Positions 34,643 through 43,986 are shown, numbered from the stretch's first letter. The stretch: DNA of 64,000 nt from Nocardia neocaledoniensis (GCF_003182135.1 NZ_QGTL01000007.1:62001-126000), one strand, 5' to 3'. Numbers and translations are program-made. Notes: generated from the letters alone by a model not told the origin.

Positions 34643-35671
34643 CTAGCGCCAGGCCGGCATGGTGACAACCTGTGCGGCGTAGGAGAGTCCGGCGCCGAAG
34701 GCGATCAGCAGCGCGGTGTCGCCGGGCTTCGACTCGCCCTTGCGCAGCAGCGCCTCCATCGCCAGCGGGATCGATGCTGCCGAGGTGTTGCCGGCTTCCT
34801 CGATGTCGTTGGCCAGCGCGCAGTCCTCGGGCAGCTTCAGCACCCGCGCCATGATCTCGATGATCCGGCCGTTGGCCTGGTGCGGGATCATCGCGTCGAG
34901 GTCGTCGGTGGTGAGCCCCGCCTTGTCGATGGCTTCGCGGCACACCTTCTCCAGCGAATGCGCGGCCCAGCGGAACACCGCGGTGCCCTCCATCGCGAGG
35001 TAGGGGCGCACCGCGTCGGTGCCCTTCTCCTCGATCTCGGTGAAGAACTCCATCCAGTCCTTGCTCTGCCGGATGGCGTGGTGCTGGGTGCCGTCCGAGC
35101 CCCACACGGTCGGGCCGATGCCCTGTTCCTCGGCGGGACCGACGATCACCGCGCCCGCGCCGTCGGCGAACAGGAACGCCGTGGAGCGGTCGGTGAAGTC
35201 GACGGTGTCGGTGAGCTTCTCCACACCGATCACGAGCACGTTCTTCGACGTGCCCGCCCGCACCAGGTCCGAGGCCATGCCGAGGGCATGGCAGAACCCG
35301 GCGCAGCCCGCCGAGATGTCGAAGGCGGCGGCGCCGGTCATGCCGAGGTCGGTGGCGATCTGCGGCCCGATGGCGGGGGTCAGCAACAGATGGGTCGACG
35401 TCGCCACGATGACGCAGTCGACCTGATCGGCGGCGACGCCCGCCGAGGCCAACGCGCCCTCGGCGGCGGCGACGCTCATGGACTTGACGGTCTCCTCGGC
35501 CGAGGCGAACCGCCGGGTGCTGATGCCCGATCTGGTGCGGATCCACTCGTCGCTCGAGTTGATCGGCCCCGCCACCTCGTCGTTCGTGACCACCCGGGCG
35601 GGGCGGTAGACGCCCAAACCGAGAATCGCGGTGTGCTCAGCCCCAGTCGTCTGGGCGATTCGAGCAGCCAT
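34643..35671 (-). CDS. fabH: 3-oxoacyl-ACP synthase III (KAS III)
   Basis: Condenses an acyl-CoA starter with malonyl-ACP to begin or prime fatty-acid (or mycolic-acid) synthesis. The 342-residue protein carries the complete catalytic triad: Cys123 in DISAGCAGF, His264 in MIPHQANG and Asn295 in EEAGNTSAAS, plus the SSDEWIRTRSGI segment. ATG 35671 follows AGGAGA. In mycobacteria FabH links type I FAS products to FAS-II. It is a single-gene unit, divergent from psd, with a terminator behind it. Starter preference cannot be read from sequence. Confidence 0.94.
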   Translation of the reverse strand: MAARIAQTTGAEHTAILGLGVYRPARVVTNDEVAGPINSSDEWIRTRSGISTRRFASAEETVKSMSVAAAEGALASAGVAADQVDCVIVATSTHLLLTPAIGPQIATDLGMTGAAAFDISAGCAGFCHALGMASDLVRAGTSKNVLVIGVEKLTDTVDFTDRSTAFLFADGAGAVIVGPAEEQGIGPTVWGSDGTQHHAIRQSKDWMEFFTEIEEKGTDAVRPYLAMEGTAVFRWAAHSLEKVCREAIDKAGLTTDDLDAMIPHQANGRIIEIMARVLKLPEDCALANDIEEAGNTSAASIPLAMEALLRKGESKPGDTALLIAFGAGLSYAAQVVTMPAWR

Positions 35672-35788
35672 TGTGCGTCTCCTATGTACCTGTCAACCTG
35701 CGGTCGCACCGCTGGGTGTACCTGAAGCATCGAAATCTGTCGCTCATCGCCCATGACCCCCGTATGGACAACATGTGAACGGGCAGAC

Positions 35789-35803
35789 ATGAGGCTTCCT
35801 CAT
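35789..35803. promoter_or_regulatory. Perfect inverted repeat between fabH and psd
   Basis: ATGAGG-CTT-CCTCAT, six-base arms and a three-base spacer, in the 263-base divergent region between fabH and psd. It is a plausible operator for one or both promoters, both of which serve lipid synthesis. No regulator is adjacent, so the binding protein is unknown. The remainder of this gap shows no gene. Confidence 0.35.
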
Positions 35804-35934
35804 ATTAGCGCGTCCGGCCGGCGAATTCGTGGCTTCGGTCACATCGGCCGCGCACCGCCCATCGGTGGCTGACGGTGGGCTCGGCGTAAGGTGTGAACGC
35901 TTGTGTTGTCGTCACCCCACGAAAGAGGGAGCCC

Positions 35935-36648
35935 GTGGCCCGCCGCCCCACTCCGCCCGGCACGCCCGAAACCACCGGCATCGGCCATGTCGTCGACCTG
36001 GTCCGGGCCGCCGTCCCACCACTGCACCCCGCCGGACTGCCGTTCGTCGCGGTCCCGCTGGCGGTCGCGGTCGTCGGCGGCCGGAACAAGTGGGTCCGCC
36101 GGGCCGGTCTCGGCGCCGCCGCGGCCTGCGCGGCCTTCTTCCGGCATCCGCACCGCGTGCCGCCGAACCGGCCGGGCATCGTCGTCGCGCCCGCCGACGG
36201 TGAGGTCGCCCTCGTCGACACCGCGGTGCCGCCCGCCGAGCTCGGCCTCGGCGATCAGCCGCTGCCGCGCGTGAGCATCTTCCTGTCGGTCCTCGACGTG
36301 CACGTGCAGCGCGTGCCGGTGTCGGGCACCGTGCGCGAGGTGCAGCACCAGCCGGGCAAGTTCCTCTCGGCCGACCTGCCCGAGGCCAGCGACGCCAACG
36401 AGCGCAACAGCATGGTCATCGACACCGCCGACGGCAAGCAGGTCGTGGTCGTGCAGATCGCCGGGCTGCTGGCCCGCCGCATCGTCTGCGACGCCCGCGC
36501 CGGTGACGTGCTCACCATCGGTGACACCTACGGCCTGATCCGTTTCGGCTCCCGCGTCGACACCTACTTCCCGGTCGGCACCGAACTGCTCGTCGCCCCG
36601 GGGCAGCGCACGATCGGCGCCGAAACCGTGCTGGCTGTGCTGGGATGA
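35935..36648 (+). CDS. psd: Phosphatidylserine decarboxylase proenzyme
   Basis: Makes phosphatidylethanolamine from phosphatidylserine at the membrane. It is a 237-residue short-form (type II/PSD-A) enzyme. The early core is FFRHPHRVPPNRPGIVVAPADGEV, the middle contains PRVSIFLSVLDVHVQRVPVSG, and the self-cleavage site is Gly-Ser in YGLIRFGSRVD, yielding the pyruvoyl cofactor on the Ser. GTG 35935 is chosen because AAAGAGGGAG lies upstream and the sequence ARRPTPPG matches the family start; a longer upstream frame has no ribosome site. It overlaps pssA by four bases. Orthologue of Rv0437c. Confidence 0.96.
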   Translation: MARRPTPPGTPETTGIGHVVDLVRAAVPPLHPAGLPFVAVPLAVAVVGGRNKWVRRAGLGAAAACAAFFRHPHRVPPNRPGIVVAPADGEVALVDTAVPPAELGLGDQPLPRVSIFLSVLDVHVQRVPVSGTVREVQHQPGKFLSADLPEASDANERNSMVIDTADGKQVVVVQIAGLLARRIVCDARAGDVLTIGDTYGLIRFGSRVDTYFPVGTELLVAPGQRTIGAETVLAVLG

Positions 36649-37514
36649 TCGAACAGGCCGCCCGCCGCAAGCGCCCACGCTCGGTGCGGCTGCTGCCGAG
36701 CGTCGTCACCATCCTCGCCCTGTGCGCCGGCCTGTCCGCGGTGAAGTTCGGCCTCGACGGCGAGCTGGAAGTGGCGCTGGCCATGGTCGGCGCCGCCGCC
36801 GTGCTCGACACCCTCGACGGCCGCCTGGCCAGGATGCTCGACGCGACCAGCAAGATGGGCGCTGAACTTGACTCGCTCTCCGACGCGATCTCCTTCGGCG
36901 TCGCGCCCGCGCTGGTCCTCTACGTCACCCTGCTCGACGGCAACAGCGCCGGGTGGATCGTGGCGCTGCTGTTCGCGGTGAGTCTGGTGTTGCGCCTGGC
37001 CAGGTTCAACACCCTGCTCGACGACGACTCCCGCCCGAACTGGGCGCGCGAGTACTTCACCGGGGTCCCCGCGCCGGCGGGCGCGTTGATCGCGCTGGTC
37101 CCCATCGCGCTGCACGTGCAGTTCGGGGACGGCTGGTGGACCGGCTTCACCTTCGTCGCCGCGTGGACGATCTTCGCCGCCCTGCTGTGCGTGAGCACCA
37201 TCCCGACCCTGGCGATGAAGTCGGTGTCGGTGGCTCCGCAGGCGGCGGCCGGTCTGCTGGTGCTGGTGGCTCTGGCGGCGGCCCTGCTGGTGACCTACCC
37301 GATCGTGCTGCTGCTGATCCTGGTCGGCCTGTACCTGGTACACATCCCGTTCGCCTGGCGCTCGGCCCGCTGGGTCGCGGCCCGGCCGGAGACCTGGCAG
37401 CACAAGCCGTCGGAGCGCCGCGCGCAGCGGCGGGCCCAGCGCAAGATGCCGCAGATCCGCCGTCCGGCGATCCGCGGTTCGGCCCGGCTGCGGCTGCGTC
37501 GTCCGCGCGACTGA
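36645..37514 (+). CDS. pssA: CDP-diacylglycerol-serine O-phosphatidyltransferase
   Basis: Makes phosphatidylserine from CDP-diacylglycerol and serine. It is a 289-residue integral membrane enzyme with about eight TM segments and the CDP-alcohol phosphatidyltransferase signature in DTLDGRLARMLDATSKMGAELDSLSD (the D-G-AR-G-D-D pattern is complete). The C-terminal 50 residues are a highly basic tail (RRAQRRAQRKMPQIRRP). ATG overlaps the psd stop, coupling the two steps of the phosphatidylethanolamine pathway. In M. tuberculosis the same pair is followed by the AAA ATPase; here that gene is 6 kb away on the other strand. Confidence 0.96.
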   Translation: MIEQAARRKRPRSVRLLPSVVTILALCAGLSAVKFGLDGELEVALAMVGAAAVLDTLDGRLARMLDATSKMGAELDSLSDAISFGVAPALVLYVTLLDGNSAGWIVALLFAVSLVLRLARFNTLLDDDSRPNWAREYFTGVPAPAGALIALVPIALHVQFGDGWWTGFTFVAAWTIFAALLCVSTIPTLAMKSVSVAPQAAAGLLVLVALAAALLVTYPIVLLLILVGLYLVHIPFAWRSARWVAARPETWQHKPSERRAQRRAQRKMPQIRRPAIRGSARLRLRRPRD

Positions 37515-37544
37515 ATCCCCGGGTTCGTGCGCGGAGGAGGAGCG

Positions 37545-38432
37545 GTGGAGTCCGGCGGGGTCGAGGAGTTCCTCACGCATCGGCCGCGGTTGTTCGCGCT
37601 GGCGTATCGGATGTTCGGTGCGGCGAGTGAGGCCGAGGACGTGGTGCAGGAGGTCTACCTGCGGTGGGCCGACGCCGAGCGCGGCGAGATCGTCAACGCC
37701 GAGGCGTGGCTGACCACCGTCACCGTCAATCTCTGCCGCACCGCGCTCGTCTCGGCGCGGGCGCGCCGCGAGACCTACATCGGCCCCTGGCTGCCCGAAC
37801 CGGTGCCGACCGGTTCGGGCGCGCTGGGCCCGCTGGAGACGGTCGAGGAGCGCGAGTCGGTGTCGCTCGCGCTGCTCACCGCGATGGAGCGGCTCAATCC
37901 GGTGGAACGCGCGGTGTTCGTGCTGCGCGAGGCGTTCGGCTATCCGCACGCCGAGATCGCCGCGATGCTCGAGATCTCCGAGGCCAACTCCCAGCAGATC
38001 CTGCACCGGGCCGCCGCCCGGGTGCGCGCGGACAAACCGCGCTACACGGTGCCCGCCGATGCGGCCCGCACCCTGATCGAACGCTTCCTGATGGCGGCGG
38101 CGACCGGCGACATCGCCGGTCTGCGCGCGCTGCTCGCCGACGACATCGTGTCGACGGCCGACGGCGGCGGCAAGGTCACCGCGGCGCGCCGGCCGGTCAC
38201 CGGAGCCGATCACGTGGCGCGCTACCTGCTCGGCCTGACCAGGTTCCTCACCCCGGCCAGCACGTTCGGCTTCGCCGAGGTCAACGGCGAACTGGCGCTG
38301 ATCGTGCGCGAGGACGGTGTGGTCGCGAGTTCGGTGATGTTCTTCGCCGTCGACGGCGCCGGGCTGGTCGACACGGTGCGCATCGTGGTCAACCCCGACA
38401 AGCTGGGATTTCTGGTCGCCACCGGCGCGTGA
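37545..38432 (+). CDS. sigJ: ECF41-type RNA polymerase sigma factor (SigJ-like)
   Basis: A 295-residue extracytoplasmic-function sigma factor with a fused C-terminal SnoaL-like regulatory domain in place of an anti-sigma factor. Region 2 is FALAYRMFGAASEAEDVVQEVYLRW and region 4 is LNPVERAVFVLREAFGYPHAEIAAMLEISEANSQQILHRA. All three ECF41 signatures are present: WLPEP in the linker, DGGGK in the SnoaL domain and NPDKL near the end. GTG 37545 follows GGAGGAGGAG. Its gap from pssA is 30 bases, but it probably forms a unit with the downstream oxidoreductase, the usual kind of ECF41 partner. Confidence 0.93.
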   Translation: MESGGVEEFLTHRPRLFALAYRMFGAASEAEDVVQEVYLRWADAERGEIVNAEAWLTTVTVNLCRTALVSARARRETYIGPWLPEPVPTGSGALGPLETVEERESVSLALLTAMERLNPVERAVFVLREAFGYPHAEIAAMLEISEANSQQILHRAAARVRADKPRYTVPADAARTLIERFLMAAATGDIAGLRALLADDIVSTADGGGKVTAARRPVTGADHVARYLLGLTRFLTPASTFGFAEVNGELALIVREDGVVASSVMFFAVDGAGLVDTVRIVVNPDKLGFLVATGA

Positions 38433-38452
38433 GCCGGATCACTCCGTCGAGT

Positions 38453-38479
38453 TGTCAGGAATCCGGCGGCTGCGCGGTC
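38453..38479 (+). promoter_or_regulatory. Possible ECF41-type promoter of the oxidoreductase gene
   Basis: TGTCAGG (38453-38459) followed after 16 bases by GGTC (38476-38479) approximates the ECF41 consensus of a TGTCACA-like -35 and a CGTC -10. It lies 34 bases before the oxidoreductase start and directly after the sigma factor gene. The match is imperfect. Confidence 0.3.
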
Positions 38480-38513
38480 TGGTCCGTATCGGCAACGTCG
38501 AGAGGAGCCACAC

Positions 38514-39758
38514 ATGACCGGGCAGCAGCGAATCGTCGTCCTCGGCGCGGGGTACGCGGGACTCAGCGCCGCGCGCCGCTTGGCGAAGGCGCGCGACACC
38601 ACGATTACCGTGGTCGATACGCGCGCGGAATTCGTCGAACGGGTGCGGCTGCACCAGGCTGCGGCAGGCCAGCGGATTCGGCGCTGGGACCTGCGGGAGA
38701 TGCTGGAGCGCAAGGGGATCGAGTACATCCGGGCCATGGCCACCGCCATCGATCCCGATGCGAAGCGGGTGCATCTCGACGGTGAGTGGTCCATCGGGTA
38801 CGACACCCTGGTCTACGCCCTCGGCAGCGCCGCCGATCGCACCAGCGTGCCCGGCGTGGCCGAACACGCGCACTTCGTCGCGACCCCCGAGGATGTGCGC
38901 GCCCTGCCCGCGGGTCCGGTGATCGTGGTCGGCGCGGGTTCGACCGGCATCGAGCTCGCGGCGGAACTGGCTGAGTCGCGCCGGGATCCGGGCGTGCGTG
39001 ATGGTGCGTCGGCGGCGGAACCGGCCGGGGTGCGCCGGGATTCGGCCCGGGTGCGTAATGGCGCGTCGGCGGCGGAACCGGGCGGGGCGCTTCCGGATTC
39101 GGACGGCTCGAGTGAGGGCGAGCAGGCGAACCGACCTGCGGGTGAGTGGGCCGCCGTCACGTTGCTCGGCGCGGAGGAACCGGGCGCGTGGCTCTCCGCG
39201 CGCGCTGTCGAGCACATCCGCGCCACGCTGACCCGTCTCGGCGTCGAGATTTGTGCCGGTGTCAAGGTCGCCGAGGTGCTGCCCGACGGTGTGCGGCTGG
39301 TCGACGGCACCGTGCTGTCCGCCGCGGCCGTCGTCTGGACCGCCGGTTTCACCGTGCCGGATCTGGCTCGCAGCGCCGGTCTCGACGTGGACGAACAGGG
39401 CCGCATCCGCACCGACGAAACCCTGCGCTCGCTGTCGCATCCGGACATCTACGCCGCCGGTGATGCCGCGCTCGTCGCGGGCCCCGGCGACCGCCCCCTC
39501 CGAATGGCTTGCGCGACAGCCCTACCCACCGGTTCCTACGTCGCCCGCGCGATCCAGGCCCGAGCCCGCGGCACCGAACCGAAGCCGATGACCTTCCGCT
39601 ACCACCTGCAGTGCCTCAGCCTCGGCCGCCACGACGCCGTCATCCAGCTCCTCAACGCCGACGACACCCCGGCCGAGCGCGTGATCCGCGGCCGGACCGG
39701 GGCGTGGGTGAAGGAGAACATCGTCCGCTTCGCGGGCAAGGCCGCCGGCCTGCGCTGA
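38514..39758 (+). CDS. FAD/NAD(P)-dependent oxidoreductase (NDH-2/AIF-like) with in-frame repeat insertion
   Basis: A 414-residue flavoprotein. The N-terminal FAD fingerprint is IVVLGAGYAGLSAARRL, the NAD(P)H site is GPVIVVGAGSTGIELAAELAE (residues about 135-155), and the late FAD block is HPDIYAAGDAALV. Between residues about 156 and 215, directly after the NAD(P) helix, lies a low-complexity segment of two near-identical 18-19-residue units (RRD...VR(D/N)GASAAEP). Related enzymes lack it, to my knowledge. The flanks resume cleanly (AVTLLGAEEPGAW), so the enzyme is probably intact with a surface loop. The ATG follows GAGAGGAGC. It is a likely SigJ target. Confidence 0.87.
   Translation: MTGQQRIVVLGAGYAGLSAARRLAKARDTTITVVDTRAEFVERVRLHQAAAGQRIRRWDLREMLERKGIEYIRAMATAIDPDAKRVHLDGEWSIGYDTLVYALGSAADRTSVPGVAEHAHFVATPEDVRALPAGPVIVVGAGSTGIELAAELAESRRDPGVRDGASAAEPAGVRRDSARVRNGASAAEPGGALPDSDGSSEGEQANRPAGEWAAVTLLGAEEPGAWLSARAVEHIRATLTRLGVEICAGVKVAEVLPDGVRLVDGTVLSAAAVVWTAGFTVPDLARSAGLDVDEQGRIRTDETLRSLSHPDIYAAGDAALVAGPGDRPLRMACATALPTGSYVARAIQARARGTEPKPMTFRYHLQCLSLGRHDAVIQLLNADDTPAERVIRGRTGAWVKENIVRFAGKAAGLR
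38979..39089 (+). repeat. In-frame tandem repeat, 54 and 57 bases
   Basis: Unit 1 (38979-39032) and unit 2 (39033-39089) share the core GTGCGT-ATGG-GCGTCGGCGGCGGAACCG and the opening CGCCGGGAT. Unit 2 is one codon longer. A third, degraded copy of the opening (CTTCCGGATTCGG) follows. The unit length and in-frame position keep the host protein readable. Confidence 0.8.
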
Positions 39759-39942
39759 GCTGATCGCGGGCCCGGTCCCGGCCTCGGAGACCGGAAGGCG
39801 TGGGGCGCGGGGCCGATCACCCCTGTGTGTGTGAGCGGTACCCGGCCCGCGCCGCGTCTGCTCGCGGCGACGGCGGCACTCGGCCGGAACGGGCCGTCGG
39901 GTCGCGCGCTCGCAGCGCGTGGGGGTCGCACCGGGTTCCAGC

Positions 39943-41235
39943 TCAAGGGCCCCAACGGGCGCTGGCGCTGCTGTTGGCCCCCTTCGCTTTTCGTGCGGAC
40001 TCCCGTCCCGATGTGTTGCGGATCGCCGCGACGAGTCGCCCTGTCCAGGGGAGGACGGCGATCAAGCCGAGCAAGACCAGCCACGGCACGCGCCACCACC
40101 AGCGTGTCTCCCAGTCGCCCACGGTCGGCTCGGTGGTCAGCAGCCGGGCGGTCGACGACCACACCACGAACGCGTCGCCGATGGGCACCGCGCCGAGCGC
40201 GTACCGCTTGGAGCCGGGCAGGTCGACCGGCAACCCGAGCAGTTCACCCTCGGCGCCGATCGCGGCCGCCAGTTCGCTGTCGCCGTTCACCCGGGCGGCC
40301 CCGAGCCCGACGACCGTGGCGGACAGGCTGATTCCGGCGACCAGCGGACCCGAATCCACATCGCCGACCCCGTCGACACCGCGCGGATACTCCCGCAGGG
40401 CAGGCCCGAACCCGCCCGGGTGGGCGAGGTACCGGTCGCGGTACGCGGTGTACTGCTCGCGCGCGAAGGCCGCGTCGATCTCCGGCAGGAACCGGTGGAT
40501 CACGGACTGCGAAGTGGCCCGTGCTCCGTCGAGCTGGGCGCCGTCAGGCGAAACCTCGTGCGGCAGTAGTCCGGTGGCGGGATCCAGGCGGGCGCGCACC
40601 GCGTCGAGCCATCGCGCCGTCACCGCGGCGTACCGGTCCTCGAACAGGTGGTCGTGCAACCGCAGCGAGGCCATCGCCACGGTCGAGTCGACCGGCCACG
40701 CCTGCCGGGGATAGGCCTGCAGGAACGGTGTCGCCGACGCGGCGAAGGCCTGGGCGATCTCCTCACTGTGCGTGGAAAATCGCTGGACCGCAACGGGATC
40801 GGTGGCATCGAGGGTCAGGATCGCACCGCGCAACCAGTTGGTCCAGCCGGCCCAGAAGATCCCGTACGCGGGCCGCAGGGCAGGGCTGAACACCGCGCGG
40901 CCCTGCTCGGACTCCACTCGGGCCAGGGCCCACCGTGATTCCCGCAGCGCCTCGTCGCGCAAAGTCGGATCGGTGTGGGCCGCCTGCACCCACGCCAGGC
41001 CGTAGAGCGCGTTGAGGAAGAAGTGGCCCTCCGGAAACTGTTGCTGAGCAGCGGTATCCGCCCCGTCGTCGAGCGCGGCCCGCACAAAGGCCAGCTGCCG
41101 CTCGGTCGACCCCGGCTGCGCGGTGATGTCCGGCTGCGGCCAGAGAAACCGGCAGGCGGCGACCACGCACGCCAGTGTCACCACGATCCCCACGCCGCGC
41201 AGTCCCCATCGGGCCGCGCTCCGACCTCTCCCCAT
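39943..41235 (-). CDS. Membrane-anchored large extracytoplasmic protein, unknown function
   Basis: A 430-residue protein. One TM near the N-terminus (GVGIVVTLACVVAACRFLW) is followed by about 330 predicted mostly helical residues, then a second TM (WRVPWLVLLGLIAVLPW) and a basic tail. The soluble part has repeated helix-turn units (NALYGLAWVQAAH, AYGIFWAGWTNWLRGAIL, VMAS-like VAMASLRLHDHL) and a late GFGPALREYPRGVDGVGDVDSGPLV. That pattern is suggestive of an alpha/alpha toroid such as glycosidase-like or linalool-dehydratase-like proteins. This is a guess from pattern; no catalytic residues can be named. It is divergent from clpC2, with one of the two ClpC2-type operators only 27 bases from its start. 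Confidence 0.7.
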   Translation of the reverse strand: MGRGRSAARWGLRGVGIVVTLACVVAACRFLWPQPDITAQPGSTERQLAFVRAALDDGADTAAQQQFPEGHFFLNALYGLAWVQAAHTDPTLRDEALRESRWALARVESEQGRAVFSPALRPAYGIFWAGWTNWLRGAILTLDATDPVAVQRFSTHSEEIAQAFAASATPFLQAYPRQAWPVDSTVAMASLRLHDHLFEDRYAAVTARWLDAVRARLDPATGLLPHEVSPDGAQLDGARATSQSVIHRFLPEIDAAFAREQYTAYRDRYLAHPGGFGPALREYPRGVDGVGDVDSGPLVAGISLSATVVGLGAARVNGDSELAAAIGAEGELLGLPVDLPGSKRYALGAVPIGDAFVVWSSTARLLTTEPTVGDWETRWWWRVPWLVLLGLIAVLPWTGRLVAAIRNTSGRESARKAKGANSSASARWGP

Positions 41236-41261
41236 GCCGACAACTCTGCCATGTCCGAATC

Positions 41262-41306
41262 GTCAACTAATGGTTGACGGCCGCGGTTCGTCAACTTAGA
41301 GTTGAC
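41262..41306 (+). promoter_or_regulatory. clpC2 promoter with two operators
   Basis: Promoter: -35 TTGACG (41274-41279), exact 17-base spacer, -10 TAGAGT (41297-41302), then ATG at 41310, predicting a leaderless mRNA. Operator 1 is GTCAAC-TAATG-GTTGAC (41262-41278), covering the -35. Operator 2 is GTCAACT-TAG-AGTTGAC (41290-41306), covering the -10. Centres are 28 bases apart. The neighbouring protein has a helix-turn-helix, and the mycobacterial ClpC2 is reported to repress itself, so autorepression is strongly suggested. Confidence 0.75.
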
Positions 41307-41309
41307 GAC

Positions 41310-42041
41310 ATGAGCACTCCGAACTTCCGCCTCGACGATCTGATCGACGGCATCAAGAAGGCCCGTCCCGACAACGTCCTCGACCAGCTCTCCGACGCCG
41401 TGGTCGCCGCCAACCACCTCGGCGAGACCGCCGACCATCTGATCGGCCACTTCGTCGACCAGGCCCGCCGCTCCGGCGCGTCCTGGACCGACATCGGCGC
41501 CAGTATGGGCGTCAGCAAGCAGGCGGTGCAGAAGCGATTCGTCCCCAAGGGGCCGAGCGACACCGCCGCCATGGATCCGCAGGCCGGCTTCGCCAAGTTC
41601 ACCGATCGCGCCAGGCAGGTGGTCGTCGGCGCGCAGGAAGAGGCCAGGAAGACCGACAGCAGTCAGATCGCGCTCGGGCACCTGATCCTCGGCCTGATCG
41701 GCCAGTCCGAGGGGCTGGCCGCGCGCGAGATCGTCGCGCGGGGTGTCTCGCTGGACGCCGTGCGTGCGGCCGCCGTCGCCTCGCTGCCCGTCACCGACGG
41801 TGAGGTTCCCGCCCTCATCCCGTTCGACGGCGACACGAAAAAGGTGCTGGAACTGACGTTTCGGGAGGCGCTGCGCCTCGGCCACAACTACATCGGCACC
41901 GAGCACATCCTGCTCGCGCTGCTGGAGCAGGAGAACGGCACGGGCGTGCTCAGTGGCCTCGGTCTGGACAAGGCTGTCGTGGAGGCCGAACTCGTCGAGC
42001 TGCTGAATCAGTTCCTGGCCGCGCCGGAGAAGCAGGACTGA
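41310..42041 (+). CDS. clpC2: ClpC2-like autorepressor with Clp N-terminal repeats
   Basis: A 243-residue protein with no AAA+ module. Residues 1-80 match the mycobacterial ClpC2 N-terminus, including VLDQLSDAVVAANHLGETADHLIGHFVDQARRSGASW and the helix-turn-helix WTDIGASMGVSKQAVQKRF (about 58-77). Residues about 92-240 hold two Clp_N repeats (FAKFTDRARQVVVGAQEEAR...GHLILGLIG; VLELTFREALRLGHNYIGTEHILLALLEQENG) resembling the ClpC1 N-domain. In mycobacteria ClpC2 binds ClpC1-targeting cyclic peptides such as cyclomarin and is thereby derepressed, acting as a decoy; the same role is inferred here. No Shine-Dalgarno is seen. Confidence 0.87.
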   Translation: MSTPNFRLDDLIDGIKKARPDNVLDQLSDAVVAANHLGETADHLIGHFVDQARRSGASWTDIGASMGVSKQAVQKRFVPKGPSDTAAMDPQAGFAKFTDRARQVVVGAQEEARKTDSSQIALGHLILGLIGQSEGLAAREIVARGVSLDAVRAAAVASLPVTDGEVPALIPFDGDTKKVLELTFREALRLGHNYIGTEHILLALLEQENGTGVLSGLGLDKAVVEAELVELLNQFLAAPEKQD

Positions 42042-42086
42042 GGTTCGCCCTCGCGCCCGGCCGCGGCCCCGCGCGCCGGGCGCAAC

Positions 42087-42147
42087 CTTGCACTCTCACC
42101 ACCCGAGTGCTAAAAATGGCTTGGCACTCGCATCTGTTGAGTGCCAG
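42087..42147 (+). promoter_or_regulatory. groEL2 promoter with two CIRCE elements (HrcA sites)
   Basis: CIRCE 1: left arm CTTGCACTC (42087-42095), nine bases, right arm GAGTGCTAA (42105-42113), the right arm matching consensus fully. CIRCE 2: TTGGCACTC (42121-42129), nine bases, GAGTGCCAG (42139-42147), with TGGCACTC/GAGTGCCA perfectly paired. A promoter fits over CIRCE 1: -35 TTGCAC (42088-42093), 17-base spacer, -10 TAAAAA (42111-42116). The second element then covers the start point, leaving a leader of about 165 bases. HrcA repression relieved by heat is the established mechanism. Confidence 0.88.
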
Positions 42148-42286
42148 GTCGGGACGGTGAGACCGGGTTCCATCGACACCCTCGGTCGTCCGTCGCGGGC
42201 ACCGCACCTGGCCAGCGTACTTTGGGGCGATCCAACCTGTGGTCGTCTCGTGTGTCAGCCATAGACATGTGGAGGATCTCAACGCA

Positions 42287-43909
<1,623 letters not shown>

Positions 43910-43938
43910 TCCCCCGGATCAGCTAGCCCCCGCAACAC

Positions 43939-43975
43939 CCGAAGGCCGGTCCACCCCAAGTGGACCGGCCTTCGG
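43939..43975. terminator. groEL2 terminator
   Basis: Perfect 16-base stem: CCGAAGGCCGGTCCAC (43939-43954) with GTGGACCGGCCTTCGG (43960-43975), loop CCCAA, followed by TCTGT. Also usable by the convergent gene ending at 43987. Confidence 0.9.
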
Positions 43976-43986
43976 TCTGTCCGCGG

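Noticed and set aside
39759..39942. Possible terminator in the gap after the FAD oxidoreductase
   Set aside because: Only short six-base hairpins (for example CCGGTC/GACCGG and CGCGCT/AGCGCG) are present, too weak to call in 70% GC sequence.
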